From Flavobacterium cheongpyeongense (GTDB lineage: Bacteria; Bacteroidota; Bacteroidia; Flavobacteriales; Flavobacteriaceae): a DNA stretch of 64,000 nt. The DNA is taken from positions 124,001 through 188,000 of the forward strand of contig NZ_QJHK01000007.1 in NCBI RefSeq assembly GCF_003202435.1. The letters run 5' to 3'. This document shows, piece by piece, positions 44,463 to 53,778 of this stretch (positions are counted from its first letter, which is position 1; each line of letters opens with the position of its first letter). The notes under the pieces were generated by a model. It had not been told where the DNA came from and searched no databases. It saw nothing but the letters and a program-made list of their open reading frames with translations. The position numbers and the translations under genes are program-made.

Positions 44463-47400
44463 ATGAAAAAAATTCTACATGCTTTACTGCTGTTCCTGGC
44501 CATCGCAGGATATTCGCAGGAAACCCGAACGATTACGGGAATAATACTTGACGAGAATGATAAGTCCCCTATTCCGGGAGCTACTATTTTTGTCGAAAAC
44601 AATTCTATTTCCAATAAAACTTCAATGGCGGGAATCATCCAGAGTTCAGCTATTGGAACTACTACCGATTTTGATGGTAAATTTCAATTAAAAATAGCAA
44701 AAAATGTAACTTCCCTAAGGGTAACTTTTATGGGATATGCTTCCTATACATTAGACCTTTCTGCACAAAGAGATTATACAATTAACCTAAAATCTGAAAC
44801 TGCAAAGCTACAGGAAGTTGTAGTTACTGGTTACCAAAAAATTGAGAAAAGAAAACTTACTGCCGCAGTTACCAAAATTGACATGGCTGCAATCCAGCAG
44901 ACCGGGGTTTCGAGTATTGACCAGTTATTAGTTGGACAAATTGCCGGAGTTGCTGTAAGTACTCCGTCAGGAGCACCAGGAGCACCTGCAAAAATCAGAA
45001 TCAGGGGTACAGCCTCTCTTAGCGGTACACAAGATCCTTTATGGGTACTTGACGGATTGCCATTAGAAGGAAATGAAGTTCCTAAAAACTACGACAAAGA
45101 CAATATCGATTTATTGAACAACTACTCTATCGCTGGCTTAAACCCTGATGATATTAAAGATATTACCATTTTAAAGGATGCGGCTGCTACAGCTATTTAC
45201 GGTGCCCGTGCTGCAAATGGTGTAATCGTGGTAACTACTAAAAAAGGTAGAGCAGGTAAAATGGTGGTAAGTTTTAATACCAATACCTTTATTACACAAA
45301 GACCTGATTTTGCTAAATTAAATTTAATGAACGCAAACGAAAAAGTTGACTTAGAGCTTAATATGGCTAGCCGTGAAGATTTAACATACAGAGATACAGG
45401 TGGAGATATTGCCCGTATTCTTAACGGATCGAATGAATTAGCTACATTCAGAGCGGGTGGTTTCTCTTCTTTGAGCCCGGCAACACAACAATCTATTAAT
45501 GATCTAAGAAACAATAATACAAACTGGGGTAACTTATTATACCAAACTGCGGTAAATATGCAACATGGTTTGAGTTTATCCGGAGGTGGAGAAAAGTCGG
45601 ATTACTATTTCTCTTTAGGATACTATGACGAAAAAGGAACAACGGTTGGAACTGGTTTCAAACGTTATAACTTAACGTTAAAAAACAATTTCGAAATTAC
45701 AGACAAATTTAAAGTTGGTGTTGGTATTTTTGGCTCAGAAAACAAAACAACATCCTATTTAACAGATACAGATTTGTTTACAAATCCGGCTAATTACTCC
45801 AGAAACGTAAACCCATATTTAACGCCATACAATGCTGATGGCAGTTATAAATATGATCAGGATATTGCAGGATACTCTGGTCGTTATGTTCCTTTTAACA
45901 TTCTGGAAGAAAGAAAAAATACATCATATGATTTAAAAACAAGAGCTGTAAAAGCTTTATTCGATGCTGAATATAAAATAACAGACGCCATAAAAGTTAC
46001 TTCGCAGTTAGGTTTACAACTGGACAATACAGCCAGTGAAAAATTTGCTGATAAAGAAACTTATTATACAAGAAAGCAAAAAGAAAAATCACGTTATTTT
46101 ACTAACGGAGCTTACAACTATTTCCTTCCTGCCGGAGGTATAATTCAAAATTCAAATACTGATTTCTTTCAGTATAACCTGAAAACAATGGTTAACTATA
46201 AGAAAACCTTAGCAGAAAAACATGAAATTGAAGCCATGGTTGGTAATGAATTAAGAAGAAATTATAACACTTCTGTTGCTACTAAAGGTTTTGGTTTTAA
46301 TAAAAATAATCTAACAACACAACAAATTATTTTCCCGACGACCTCTTTTGCTAATGATGCAGAATATAAAACCTATACAAAAACTGAAAACGAAAATGCA
46401 TTTGCCTCTTTCTTCGCTACAGTTGCATATACATACAATAGAAAGTACAGTATATTTGGAAGTGTGAGATACGATGGTTCTGATTTATTTGGTGTAGATC
46501 CAAAATATAAATATCTGCCTCTTTGGTCAACTTCTGCATCATGGGCAGTTTCTGAAGAAGATTTCTTAAAAGAGAATTTAACTCTTTCTAACTTAAGGCT
46601 TCGTGCTTCTTATGGTTTACAAGGGAATATTGATAAAAATACTTCTCCTTACGTAATGGGTACAAACGGAACAGTAGTTATACTTCCTGGTCAGACAGAA
46701 CCTGTAATTAATGTAGACAGTCCACCAAATGACAAATTACGTTGGGAAAAAACCGAAAATGTTAACCTTGGTGCAGACATAGGTCTTTTTAATAATCGTA
46801 TCAGTATTGTAACTGATTTGTACGGAAGAAAAAGTTCTGACTTAATAGGTTTAAGAGCGCTTCCTTTAGAAAATGGTTTTGAATACAGCACTTTAAATTG
46901 GGCACAGGTAAGTAATAAAGGTTACGAGATTACTTTGTCTACTAAAAACATCGATAGTCCAAACTTTAAATGGAATACCAGTATTAACTTTTCTCATAAC
47001 AAAAGTAATATTGACCGTATAGAGGTTCGTGACACTGATTACCTGCCAAGCAGAGAAGGCCGCCCTGTAAATGCTGTTTTCGGATTTAAAACAAACGGTA
47101 TTGATGAGAACGGATATCCTTTATTCGTAAACAAAAATGGACAAACAGTAAATACCCAGACATTCTTTGGATTATACGATCCTTTTGCTGACTTTTTCCC
47201 GGGAGAACTTACACAATCAAGATTAACAGCCAGTGAATTTAGAGATTTGTTTACTTATTTAGGAGACAAAGATCCAAAATTTACAGGAGGTATCACCAAT
47301 ACCTTTAAAGTAAGCAATTTTGATTTGACAATTGCCGCTTCTTTTAACATCAAGCAAACCGTTACAAAAACACCTCCTTATAATGGAACTGAGGTTGACA

Positions 47401-47801
47401 GAGGACAAAATTACAGCAGGGATATTTTAAATGCATGGTCCCCAACTAATACATCTTCTAATTTGCCTGCAATCAATGGAAAAGATTCAGGAACGGGAGA
47501 TTCTTATATGGCATATCTATGGTATTCCGGAGGAAATCAAATTCCAACAATGAATTACTTAGATACATGGGTTAGCGAAATGAGTTATATGAGACTAAGC
47601 AGTATGCGTTTGGGGTACACTTTCCCTAAAACACTGTCCGATTATCTTAACATTCAAAGCATCAGATTTAATGTTGAGGCAAGAAACTTATTCGTAATCA
47701 GCTCTGACTATAAAGGTTATTTTGACCCGGAAACTTTCGGAAACATTTATGCGCAACCAGTTCCTAAGTCCTTTACTTTAGGATGTAATGTAACTTTCTA
47801 A
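44463..47801 (+). CDS. SusC/RagA family TonB-linked outer-membrane transporter
   Basis: The 1112-residue protein has a signal peptide (about 1-18, GYSQ), a CarboxypepD-reg-like domain (about 22-110, DENDKSPIPGATIFVEN), and a plug whose start is VVVTGYQKIEKRKL. The SusC signature TILKDAAATAIYGARAANGV follows. A long beta barrel ends in aromatic Phe (TLGCNVTF). It takes oligomers (glycan or peptide) across the outer membrane with TonB energy and a SusD partner, encoded 10 bases downstream. The adjacent metalloprotease points to peptides as cargo. Confidence 0.95.
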   Translation: MKKILHALLLFLAIAGYSQETRTITGIILDENDKSPIPGATIFVENNSISNKTSMAGIIQSSAIGTTTDFDGKFQLKIAKNVTSLRVTFMGYASYTLDLSAQRDYTINLKSETAKLQEVVVTGYQKIEKRKLTAAVTKIDMAAIQQTGVSSIDQLLVGQIAGVAVSTPSGAPGAPAKIRIRGTASLSGTQDPLWVLDGLPLEGNEVPKNYDKDNIDLLNNYSIAGLNPDDIKDITILKDAAATAIYGARAANGVIVVTTKKGRAGKMVVSFNTNTFITQRPDFAKLNLMNANEKVDLELNMASREDLTYRDTGGDIARILNGSNELATFRAGGFSSLSPATQQSINDLRNNNTNWGNLLYQTAVNMQHGLSLSGGGEKSDYYFSLGYYDEKGTTVGTGFKRYNLTLKNNFEITDKFKVGVGIFGSENKTTSYLTDTDLFTNPANYSRNVNPYLTPYNADGSYKYDQDIAGYSGRYVPFNILEERKNTSYDLKTRAVKALFDAEYKITDAIKVTSQLGLQLDNTASEKFADKETYYTRKQKEKSRYFTNGAYNYFLPAGGIIQNSNTDFFQYNLKTMVNYKKTLAEKHEIEAMVGNELRRNYNTSVATKGFGFNKNNLTTQQIIFPTTSFANDAEYKTYTKTENENAFASFFATVAYTYNRKYSIFGSVRYDGSDLFGVDPKYKYLPLWSTSASWAVSEEDFLKENLTLSNLRLRASYGLQGNIDKNTSPYVMGTNGTVVILPGQTEPVINVDSPPNDKLRWEKTENVNLGADIGLFNNRISIVTDLYGRKSSDLIGLRALPLENGFEYSTLNWAQVSNKGYEITLSTKNIDSPNFKWNTSINFSHNKSNIDRIEVRDTDYLPSREGRPVNAVFGFKTNGIDENGYPLFVNKNGQTVNTQTFFGLYDPFADFFPGELTQSRLTASEFRDLFTYLGDKDPKFTGGITNTFKVSNFDLTIAASFNIKQTVTKTPPYNGTEVDRGQNYSRDILNAWSPTNTSSNLPAINGKDSGTGDSYMAYLWYSGGNQIPTMNYLDTWVSEMSYMRLSSMRLGYTFPKTLSDYLNIQSIRFNVEARNLFVISSDYKGYFDPETFGNIYAQPVPKSFTLGCNVTF

Positions 47802-47811
47802 TAAAATTAAG

Positions 47812-49131
47812 ATGAAAAAAATCTCAAAATATATATTATTATTTGTTGCCGCAATAGCAGTAACAAGCTGCGATGACTACCTGGACATACAACCTGTAGG
47901 ACGCGTCATTCCGGAAACTTTAGACGAATACCGTGCAGTTTTAACAAAAGGATATGATGCTTATCCTGAACACAAATCTTTAACAGCTGTTCGCACAGAC
48001 GAATTGATACTGAACGAATTTAGTGAAGATTTAACATACTACAGAGATATTTATATCTGGAAAGATGCTAATCCGGACCGTATTACAACTACATTTCAGT
48101 ATCAGTATTTGTACAATGTAATTTTTTATACAAATGTTATAATCAATGAAGCTTCAAAAAAACTTGAAGCATCTGAGGAAAAAAACCAACTAATAGGTGA
48201 AGCTTATGCACTTAGAGCAATGGCTTACTTTGATTTGGTTAACCTTTTTGCAAAACCATACAATGCTGCAACTGCTGGTTCAGATAAAGGAGTACCATTA
48301 GCTTTAGAGATCGATTTAGAGCAGGCCTTCGTTCCTCAAAGTGTTGAAGTAATCTATAATCAAATTATTTCTGATACTAACGAAGCTGAGAAATTAATCA
48401 ATTTAAATACTCAGCCAACAGGTAAAAATTACCGTTTTTCTAAAGCTGCATTATACAGTTTAGAAAGCCGTATTTACTTATACCAGCAACAATGGCAAAA
48501 ATCGTTTGACGCTGCAAATAAAGCTTTATCCATCAATAATACATTAATTGATTTAAAAGCAACTCCTGCTTTGGCAACAAAATATACTTCAGCCGAGTCT
48601 ATATTGGCTCTTGAAGATGGATTAATCAACAATTTAAAAGGTGCTGTATACGCATCACCTGATTTAATTGCTGCCTACAGTAAAACAACAGATTTACGTT
48701 TTCCTCTTTACTTTTTAGCAAGCGGAAGCCGTTACAGAATCCAAAAAGGAGGCAATGATGATCAAAAATGCTCTTTCAGAACTTCTGAGTTGTATTTAAC
48801 GAAAGCTGAAACCTCATTAAAACTAAATAATATTGCTGATGCAAAAACAACCGTTTTAAGTTTCATCAAAAACAGATATACTGCTGCTGCTTACACACAG
48901 CTTGAAAGCGATATCAATGCAATGAATGCTACTGATTTAACAAACTTCATCTATGCTGAAAGACAACGTGAATTTGCTGTAGAAGGTCAACGCTGGTTTG
49001 ATTTAAGAAGAACTTCTCAAAAACAAATCGTTCATACATTTGACGGTGACGATTACACATTGATACAAAACGATCCGCGATACACCATCATTTACCCGGC
49101 AAACGCAAGATTAAACAATCCCAATCTATAA
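47812..49131 (+). CDS. SusD/RagB family surface lipoprotein
   Basis: The 439-residue lipoprotein begins MKKISKYILLFVAAIAVTSC with Cys20 as the lipidation site, then DDYLDIQPVG, typical for SusD. TPR-like helices (GEAYALRAMAYFDLVNLFA) and the C-terminal RQREFAVEGQRWFDLRRT motif confirm the family. It covers the SusC barrel as a hinged lid and binds the substrate. It is somewhat shorter than many SusD proteins. It follows SusC by 10 bases and precedes a terminator. Confidence 0.95.
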   Translation: MKKISKYILLFVAAIAVTSCDDYLDIQPVGRVIPETLDEYRAVLTKGYDAYPEHKSLTAVRTDELILNEFSEDLTYYRDIYIWKDANPDRITTTFQYQYLYNVIFYTNVIINEASKKLEASEEKNQLIGEAYALRAMAYFDLVNLFAKPYNAATAGSDKGVPLALEIDLEQAFVPQSVEVIYNQIISDTNEAEKLINLNTQPTGKNYRFSKAALYSLESRIYLYQQQWQKSFDAANKALSINNTLIDLKATPALATKYTSAESILALEDGLINNLKGAVYASPDLIAAYSKTTDLRFPLYFLASGSRYRIQKGGNDDQKCSFRTSELYLTKAETSLKLNNIADAKTTVLSFIKNRYTAAAYTQLESDINAMNATDLTNFIYAERQREFAVEGQRWFDLRRTSQKQIVHTFDGDDYTLIQNDPRYTIIYPANARLNNPNL

Positions 49132-49153
49132 TACCTACTATTGTTTTTTTTTG

Positions 49154-49188
49154 AAAAGGGTCCAGTTGAAAAACTGGGCCTTTTGCAT
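49154..49188 (+). terminator. Terminator after susD-like gene
   Basis: AAAAGGGTCCAGTT pairs with AACTGGGCCTTTT (one bulge) around a short loop and ends in T residues. Confidence 0.75.
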
Positions 49189-49243
49189 TTATTTATACCA
49201 AATAAAAAAAAATATTCGATAACTAATTCTTAACCTTAACTAA

Positions 49244-49251
49244 TATCTTTG
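49244..49251 (+). promoter_or_regulatory. -7 box of the LytTR regulator
   Basis: TATCTTTG followed by CA matches the -7 consensus and lies about 50 bases before the ATG at 49301. An upstream TTG box is not evident. Confidence 0.4.
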
Positions 49252-49300
49252 CAGAAATAAATATCAGCCCATTTGCACATGGCGCATTAGTACCAAAAGA

Positions 49301-50065
49301 ATGAAAATTGCTATTGTTGAAGATGAATATCTTGCTTCCAGCTACCTGAAATGTATTTTAGAAAAGCAAAATATTTTACCCGTAACAGAAATCATAGTCT
49401 CAAAATCAGTAAAAGAAGCTGTTGTTGTTTTTTCTGAAAACAATGTTGATCTGGCCTTTATGGACATTCATCTGGGTGATGGGAAAAGTCTTGAAATTTT
49501 CGAAAAAACGACTGTCTCCTGCCCTGTTATTTTTATTACAGCTTACGATTCTTATGCTATCACAGTCTTCAAACACTTTACCATTGATTATCTCTTAAAA
49601 CCTTTTGAAGAAGCAGAACTATTAGATGCTTTGGAAAAATTCAAAAAAATAAAAAATACGTTCAACACTGATTCTGCCGTACAGTCACTTGTTGCCATAG
49701 AAAACCCTGATACCTGTAAAATACAGCGTCACTTTCTGGTAAACCACGGTTATAAGTTAATCTCAATAAATGAAACGGAAATCACATATTTTGTAGCATC
49801 CGGAAAACATCTTTTTATTTATGTAAATTCAGGAAATAGTTATTTGTACAACAATACGCTTACCGACATCATACACACACTGGATCCGTTTTTGTTTTTT
49901 AAGGTAAACCGTAAATACATCGTAAGCAGAAATATTATTAAAGAAGTTATCAAGCATTCAAATCAAAAAATTGAATTGATTCTTACCGTGCCCGCTGTCG
50001 AAAGTGATCCCATTATCATCAGTAAAAAAGAAATAAATAACTTTAAAAATTGGCTCGATCAATAG
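49301..50065 (+). CDS. LytTR family response regulator
   Basis: The 254-residue protein has a receiver domain (residues 1-120) with EDE at 7-9, phosphoacceptor Asp55 in LAFMDIHLGD, and the C-terminal Lys in YLLKPFEEAEL. The LytTR DNA-binding domain covers about 145-252, with FFKVNRKYIVSRNII. It is the natural partner of the LytS-type kinase at 40182, from which it is separated by the protease and SusC/SusD genes. Its own -7 box lies upstream, so it is transcribed apart from susD. Confidence 0.93.
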   Translation: MKIAIVEDEYLASSYLKCILEKQNILPVTEIIVSKSVKEAVVVFSENNVDLAFMDIHLGDGKSLEIFEKTTVSCPVIFITAYDSYAITVFKHFTIDYLLKPFEEAELLDALEKFKKIKNTFNTDSAVQSLVAIENPDTCKIQRHFLVNHGYKLISINETEITYFVASGKHLFIYVNSGNSYLYNNTLTDIIHTLDPFLFFKVNRKYIVSRNIIKEVIKHSNQKIELILTVPAVESDPIIISKKEINNFKNWLDQ

Positions 50066-50245
50066 TCAAAGAGGTTTTATTAATCTAGAAAAATCAGCAC
50101 ATTAAAAAAGCCTTTACTATTATTAATTTAAGATGTAAACGGAGAAAATAAATCAAAAAAAAATGCAAAAGTTAAAAAAGCGTTATAATAATCATAAAAA
50201 AATCACTTCATAATCAGTCATATAGCTTTGTTTTCTTTGAAATTG

Positions 50246-50253
50246 TATCTTTG
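50246..50253 (+). promoter_or_regulatory. -7 box of the HNH-domain gene
   Basis: TATCTTTG matches TAnnTTTG, 31 bases before the ATG at 50285. Two TTTG motifs lie upstream but at shorter spacing than usual (15 bases). Confidence 0.45.
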
Positions 50254-50284
50254 AGATAACAAAATTTCAAAATGCAAAAGAAAC

Positions 50285-50869
50285 ATGCCACAGATAAGAT
50301 TTTATCCAAATGAAGAATTTAAAGAAATAGATATTAATGCATCCTTACAATTTCGATACGCAATTTCAAACAAAGGAAGACTCGTTAGTTTTACCGATGA
50401 TATACAAAACGGACGTCTTTTAAAAGGAGGTTTGAGTGACGGCTATCCTATCTTTAGATTCAAAGTCAGACAAAATGATAAAATTGTTAATAAATACCTT
50501 TTTCTCTACAAATTAGTTGCCCAGTATTTTATTCCAAAAGAATCCGTAGAACAAACCTATGTACTTCATTTAGATTATATTCGAAACAATGACGATGTGA
50601 GCAACCTGCGTTGGGCTACCAAATCCGAAATGATGGCTCACAGCCGTAAAAGCCCACATGTAATCCAGGCAAAAAAGAACCTTATCGAACATAATATAAA
50701 ATCCGACGGCAGAAAACTCACTACAACCAAAGTCATGCTGATCAAAAAAATATTAGCCCGCCCTGAGCAAAAAACCCGTATTAAAATGATTGCAAAACAA
50801 TTTGGCGTTAGCGAAATGCAGATCAGACGTATTGCCAGCGGTGAAAACTGGGGGCATGTGAAAGTTTAA
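50285..50869 (+). CDS. NUMOD4/HNH-type endonuclease-like protein
   Basis: The 194-residue protein begins with a NUMOD4-like segment (FRYAISNKGRLVSF, KGGLSDGYPIFRF) and has a compact HNH-like core: VLHLDYIRNNDDVSNLRWAT, where His, Asn-Asn and the closing Asn occupy the HNH_3 positions. The C-terminal part carries a helix-turn-helix (IAKQFGVSEMQIRRIASGENW, about 165-190). Such genes look like homing endonucleases, but many sit alone in Flavobacteria without an intron or intein, as this one does. A regulatory or DNA-repair role is possible. Confidence 0.75.
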   Translation: MPQIRFYPNEEFKEIDINASLQFRYAISNKGRLVSFTDDIQNGRLLKGGLSDGYPIFRFKVRQNDKIVNKYLFLYKLVAQYFIPKESVEQTYVLHLDYIRNNDDVSNLRWATKSEMMAHSRKSPHVIQAKKNLIEHNIKSDGRKLTTTKVMLIKKILARPEQKTRIKMIAKQFGVSEMQIRRIASGENWGHVKV

Positions 50870-50910
50870 ATATCAATTCCTTAATTATAACTTATCATTT
50901 CCAGCTAATA

Positions 50911-50973
50911 TCAGGCTGAACGGAGTCAAAGAGCCCTTAGAATTAAATAGGGCTTCGACTCTGACCAGCCTGA
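50911..50973. repeat. Long imperfect hairpin of the CAGGCTGA type
   Basis: TCAGGCTG (50911-50918) and CAGCCTGA (50966-50973) form the outer stem. GGAGTC/GACTC and AGCCCT/AGGGCT form inner stems. Sequences like CTTCGACT and CAGCCTGA are scattered repeats in many Bacteroidota genomes, to my knowledge. It may also stop transcription of the HNH gene. Confidence 0.6.
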
Positions 50974-51298
50974 CAAACTTTATATCACATTCTATTTAAT
51001 TTTTTGAAATTGTTATTGCCTTTGATATTACTGTTGATTTTTGCAATTGAAATTCATTTTTGAAAAACATGAGTTTTTATCAAAAAAAGCTTCGAAACCA
51101 TCTTCATTTTACCATTTTATATAACTTTTATCCGAATCTCTGTGAAAAGACCAAAGCACTGAATGCTTAAAACAAAATTTGAAGTGTTTTTTTAAAATAA
51201 ATCCTTAAATTCGCAAGCACAAATAATCGTGAATTATTGGAAAAGAGTTTTGGAAAAATAGGCCTCAATTTCAATAGTAAAACTAAAAAACCAAAAAA
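50974..51298. other. Intergenic region before lpdA
   Basis: About 325 bases contain no credible gene. TAAATTCG near 51210 is a one-mismatch -7 box and may belong to the lpdA promoter. Confidence 0.3.
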
Positions 51299-52687
51299 AT
51301 GAAATACGACGTTATTGTTTTAGGAAGTGGTCCTGGCGGATATGTTACAGCAATTAGAGCATCACAATTAGGATTTAAAGTAGCTGTAGTTGAAAAAGAA
51401 AACTTAGGTGGTGTGTGTTTAAACTGGGGATGTATCCCAACAAAAGCACTACTTAAATCAGCTCAGGTTTTTGATTACCTTAAACATGCTTCTGATTACG
51501 GATTGAAAGTTTCTGAGTTTGACAAAGATTTCCCTGCAGTAATTCAGCGCAGCCGTGGAGTTGCTGAAGGAATGAGCAAAGGAGTTACTTTCCTGATGAA
51601 AAAAAACAAAATTGACGTTATTGAAGGTTTCGGGAAATTAAAACCTGGGAAAAAACTAGACGTTACAGACAAAGACAATAAAGTTACAGAATATAGTGCC
51701 GATCATATTATTATTGCTACAGGAGCACGTTCCCGTGAGTTGCCAAACTTGCCGCAAGATGGTGTAAAAGTAATTGGTTACCGTCAGGCGATGACTTTGC
51801 CAACACAACCAAAATCTATGATTATTGTAGGTTCAGGAGCCATTGGAGTTGAATTTGCACATTTCTACAACTCAATGGGAACCGAGGTTACTATTGTAGA
51901 ATTTATGCCAAACGTAGTACCGGTAGAAGACGAAGATATCTCAAAACAATTTGAAAAATCTTTGAAAAAAGCAGGTATCAAAGTAATGACTAATTCTTCT
52001 GTAGAAAAATTAGATACTTCAGGAGCCGGCGTAAAAGCTACTGTAAAAACAGCTAAAGGAGAAGAAATTCTTGAAGCAGACATCGTACTTTCTGCAGTTG
52101 GAATCAAAACAAACATCGAAAATATCGGTTTAGAAGAAGTGGGTATTGCTGTTGACCGTGATAAAATCCTGGTAAACGCTTACAATGCAACCAATATTCC
52201 GGGTTACTACGCCATTGGAGACGTGACTCCGGGTCAGGCTTTAGCTCACGTGGCTTCTGCTGAAGGAATCAACTGTGTAGAGAAAATTAAAGGCTTACAC
52301 GTAGACCCAATCGATTACGGAAACGTTCCGGGTTGTACGTACGCCACTCCAGAAATTGCTTCTGTTGGTTTAACTGAAAAACAAGCTAAGGAAAAAGGAT
52401 ACGAATTAAAAATTGGTAAATTCCCTTTCTCAGCTTCAGGAAAAGCAAAAGCTGCCGGAAACGCTGACGGATTCGTAAAAGTAATCTTTGATGCTAAATA
52501 CGGTGAATGGTTAGGATGCCACATGATTGGTGCAGGAGTTACAGATATGATTGCTGAGGCAGTTGTAGCCCGTAAACTAGAAACTACTGGTCATGAAATC
52601 TTAAAATCGATACACCCTCACCCAACTATGAGCGAGGCTGTTATGGAAGCAGTTGCAGATGCTTACGGCGAAGTAATTCACTTGTAA
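51299..52687 (+). CDS. lpdA: Dihydrolipoyl dehydrogenase
   Basis: The 462-residue flavoenzyme has the FAD-binding GSGPGGYVTAIRASQLG, the redox disulfide Cys40/Cys45 in GGVCLNWGCIPTKALL, an NAD-binding VGSGAIGVEFAHFYNSMG, and the C-terminal His441/Glu446 pair in HPHPTMSEA. It reoxidises lipoamide of pyruvate, 2-oxoglutarate or branched-chain dehydrogenase complexes, or of the glycine cleavage system. No E1 or E2 gene is adjacent, so it probably is the shared E3. A good terminator follows. Confidence 0.96.
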   Translation: MKYDVIVLGSGPGGYVTAIRASQLGFKVAVVEKENLGGVCLNWGCIPTKALLKSAQVFDYLKHASDYGLKVSEFDKDFPAVIQRSRGVAEGMSKGVTFLMKKNKIDVIEGFGKLKPGKKLDVTDKDNKVTEYSADHIIIATGARSRELPNLPQDGVKVIGYRQAMTLPTQPKSMIIVGSGAIGVEFAHFYNSMGTEVTIVEFMPNVVPVEDEDISKQFEKSLKKAGIKVMTNSSVEKLDTSGAGVKATVKTAKGEEILEADIVLSAVGIKTNIENIGLEEVGIAVDRDKILVNAYNATNIPGYYAIGDVTPGQALAHVASAEGINCVEKIKGLHVDPIDYGNVPGCTYATPEIASVGLTEKQAKEKGYELKIGKFPFSASGKAKAAGNADGFVKVIFDAKYGEWLGCHMIGAGVTDMIAEAVVARKLETTGHEILKSIHPHPTMSEAVMEAVADAYGEVIHL

Positions 52688-52725
52688 TACCTCCCATTAC
52701 GGTTATATATAATTTCAATTCAAGG

Positions 52726-52760
52726 AAATCCGATTTGTGCAGACAGATCGGATTTTTTTT
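52726..52760 (+). terminator. Terminator of lpdA
   Basis: AAATCCGAT (52726-52734) and ATCGGATTT (52747-52755) pair perfectly and run into eight T residues. Confidence 0.9.
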
Positions 52761-52835
52761 GGTAAGCCCCCGCAAAAAAAGTGTGATCGGGCTATTCGCT
52801 AAATCCCTAATTAACAAAAACTACGGCTAAAAAAG

Positions 52836-52996
52836 CCTTGTTTTTTCATGATGCTACGTACATTTTAAGGCTTTTACCGTTCTAATTTTTGGCCAGTAAA
52901 TCAAATTACTTTTCACCGGAAGTTATTTTTTGTAGTTTAAATCAACTATTTTTACGTTAAAAATAAAAAAAGAGGTTTTGAGATAAACTGACGTTG
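52836..52996 (+). repeat. Dispersed leader repeat, copy A
   Basis: From CTTGTTTTTTCATG to AACTGACGTTG this non-coding stretch aligns with 55774-55942. Shared blocks include AAGTTATTTTTT, GTAGTTTAAATC, ACTAT, TAAAAATAA, GGTTTTGAGA and AAACTGACGTTG. It ends 22 bases before the ATG of the small gene at 53019. Confidence 0.7.
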
Positions 52997-53018
52997 TATG
53001 CAATCTTGAACCCTACAA

Positions 53019-53411
53019 ATGAAAACATTAACTATAATTGGATTTCTTCTTTATACAATTCCCGCGCTTTCGCAAGAAAAAGAAAAAGATTCATTGATTT
53101 GGGTTGAACGGACTTGTGAAACGGGATTGAAAAAGGCAAAAAAGGATTTTGCCATTGGAATATATAATTCGTATTCCTATGGTTTGCTAGTGAAAATGGA
53201 ACCAAAAGGATTGAAAGCTGGATTTGACGGTTTTTATAAAAAATACATGATGAAAAAATATTCTATGAATATTGAAAATAGAGGATGTGTCATTAACGAT
53301 GACTCAATTTGCTATTCCGACGAAATGGAAAAACTTATAACCAAAAAGTTCGGAAAAGATATTTTTAAACGTGGCAAGAAAGAAGCCATGAAATTATTCA
53401 CTCGAAAATAA
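53019..53411 (+). CDS. Small exported protein, unrecognised
   Basis: The 130-residue protein starts with a signal peptide (residues 1-18, ending PALSQ). The mature part is Lys-rich and has cysteines in RTCETG, RGCVIN and SICYSDE. A helical segment ETGLKKAKKDFAIG follows the first one, and the C-terminus is strongly basic (KKEAMKLFTRK). I do not recognise the family. It is immediately preceded by copy A of a repeat that also stands before the orphan genes at 56023 and 56672, which suggests shared regulation or shared mobility. Confidence 0.7.
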   Translation: MKTLTIIGFLLYTIPALSQEKEKDSLIWVERTCETGLKKAKKDFAIGIYNSYSYGLLVKMEPKGLKAGFDGFYKKYMMKKYSMNIENRGCVINDDSICYSDEMEKLITKKFGKDIFKRGKKEAMKLFTRK

Positions 53412-53778
53412 ATACCGCACACAATAACCCACTCCTATGTTAAAGCATCATAAAGTTATTCACAACTTTTGAGGTGTTATATGCTGGTTGTTTTTCGAGT
53501 ATAAAATTCCGTTCCAAAGGCTTGTTGGAAAAGTTATTCTAACTTACACAATTTATGAAATAAAACCAGCCTCTTCTATACCAATATAAAAGAGGCTGGT
53601 GTATCATAGCTCAAAAAAAGTTACTGCCTTTTCACACTAAAAACTTAGTTGTAAAACGGATCCAGATTTCTTTGTTTACTTCAACCCCAAACTTAAAGAG
53701 GTTGAATTCAAAGAGAAAGAGACATAAACAATTAACTATTCAATTTACTTTTCTTCAAATTTATAGTAGTAATAAGGT
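53412..53778. other. Intergenic with hairpin (53565-53600)
   Basis: The stretch between two convergent genes has no open frame. ACCAGCCTCTT (53565-53575) and AAGAGGCTGGT (53590-53600) form a perfect 11-base-pair hairpin without a T-run; it can act as a terminator for both strands. Confidence 0.5.

Noticed and set aside
44300..44638. Antisense frame across the protease-SusC junction
   Set aside because: It is a shadow of two strongly supported genes.
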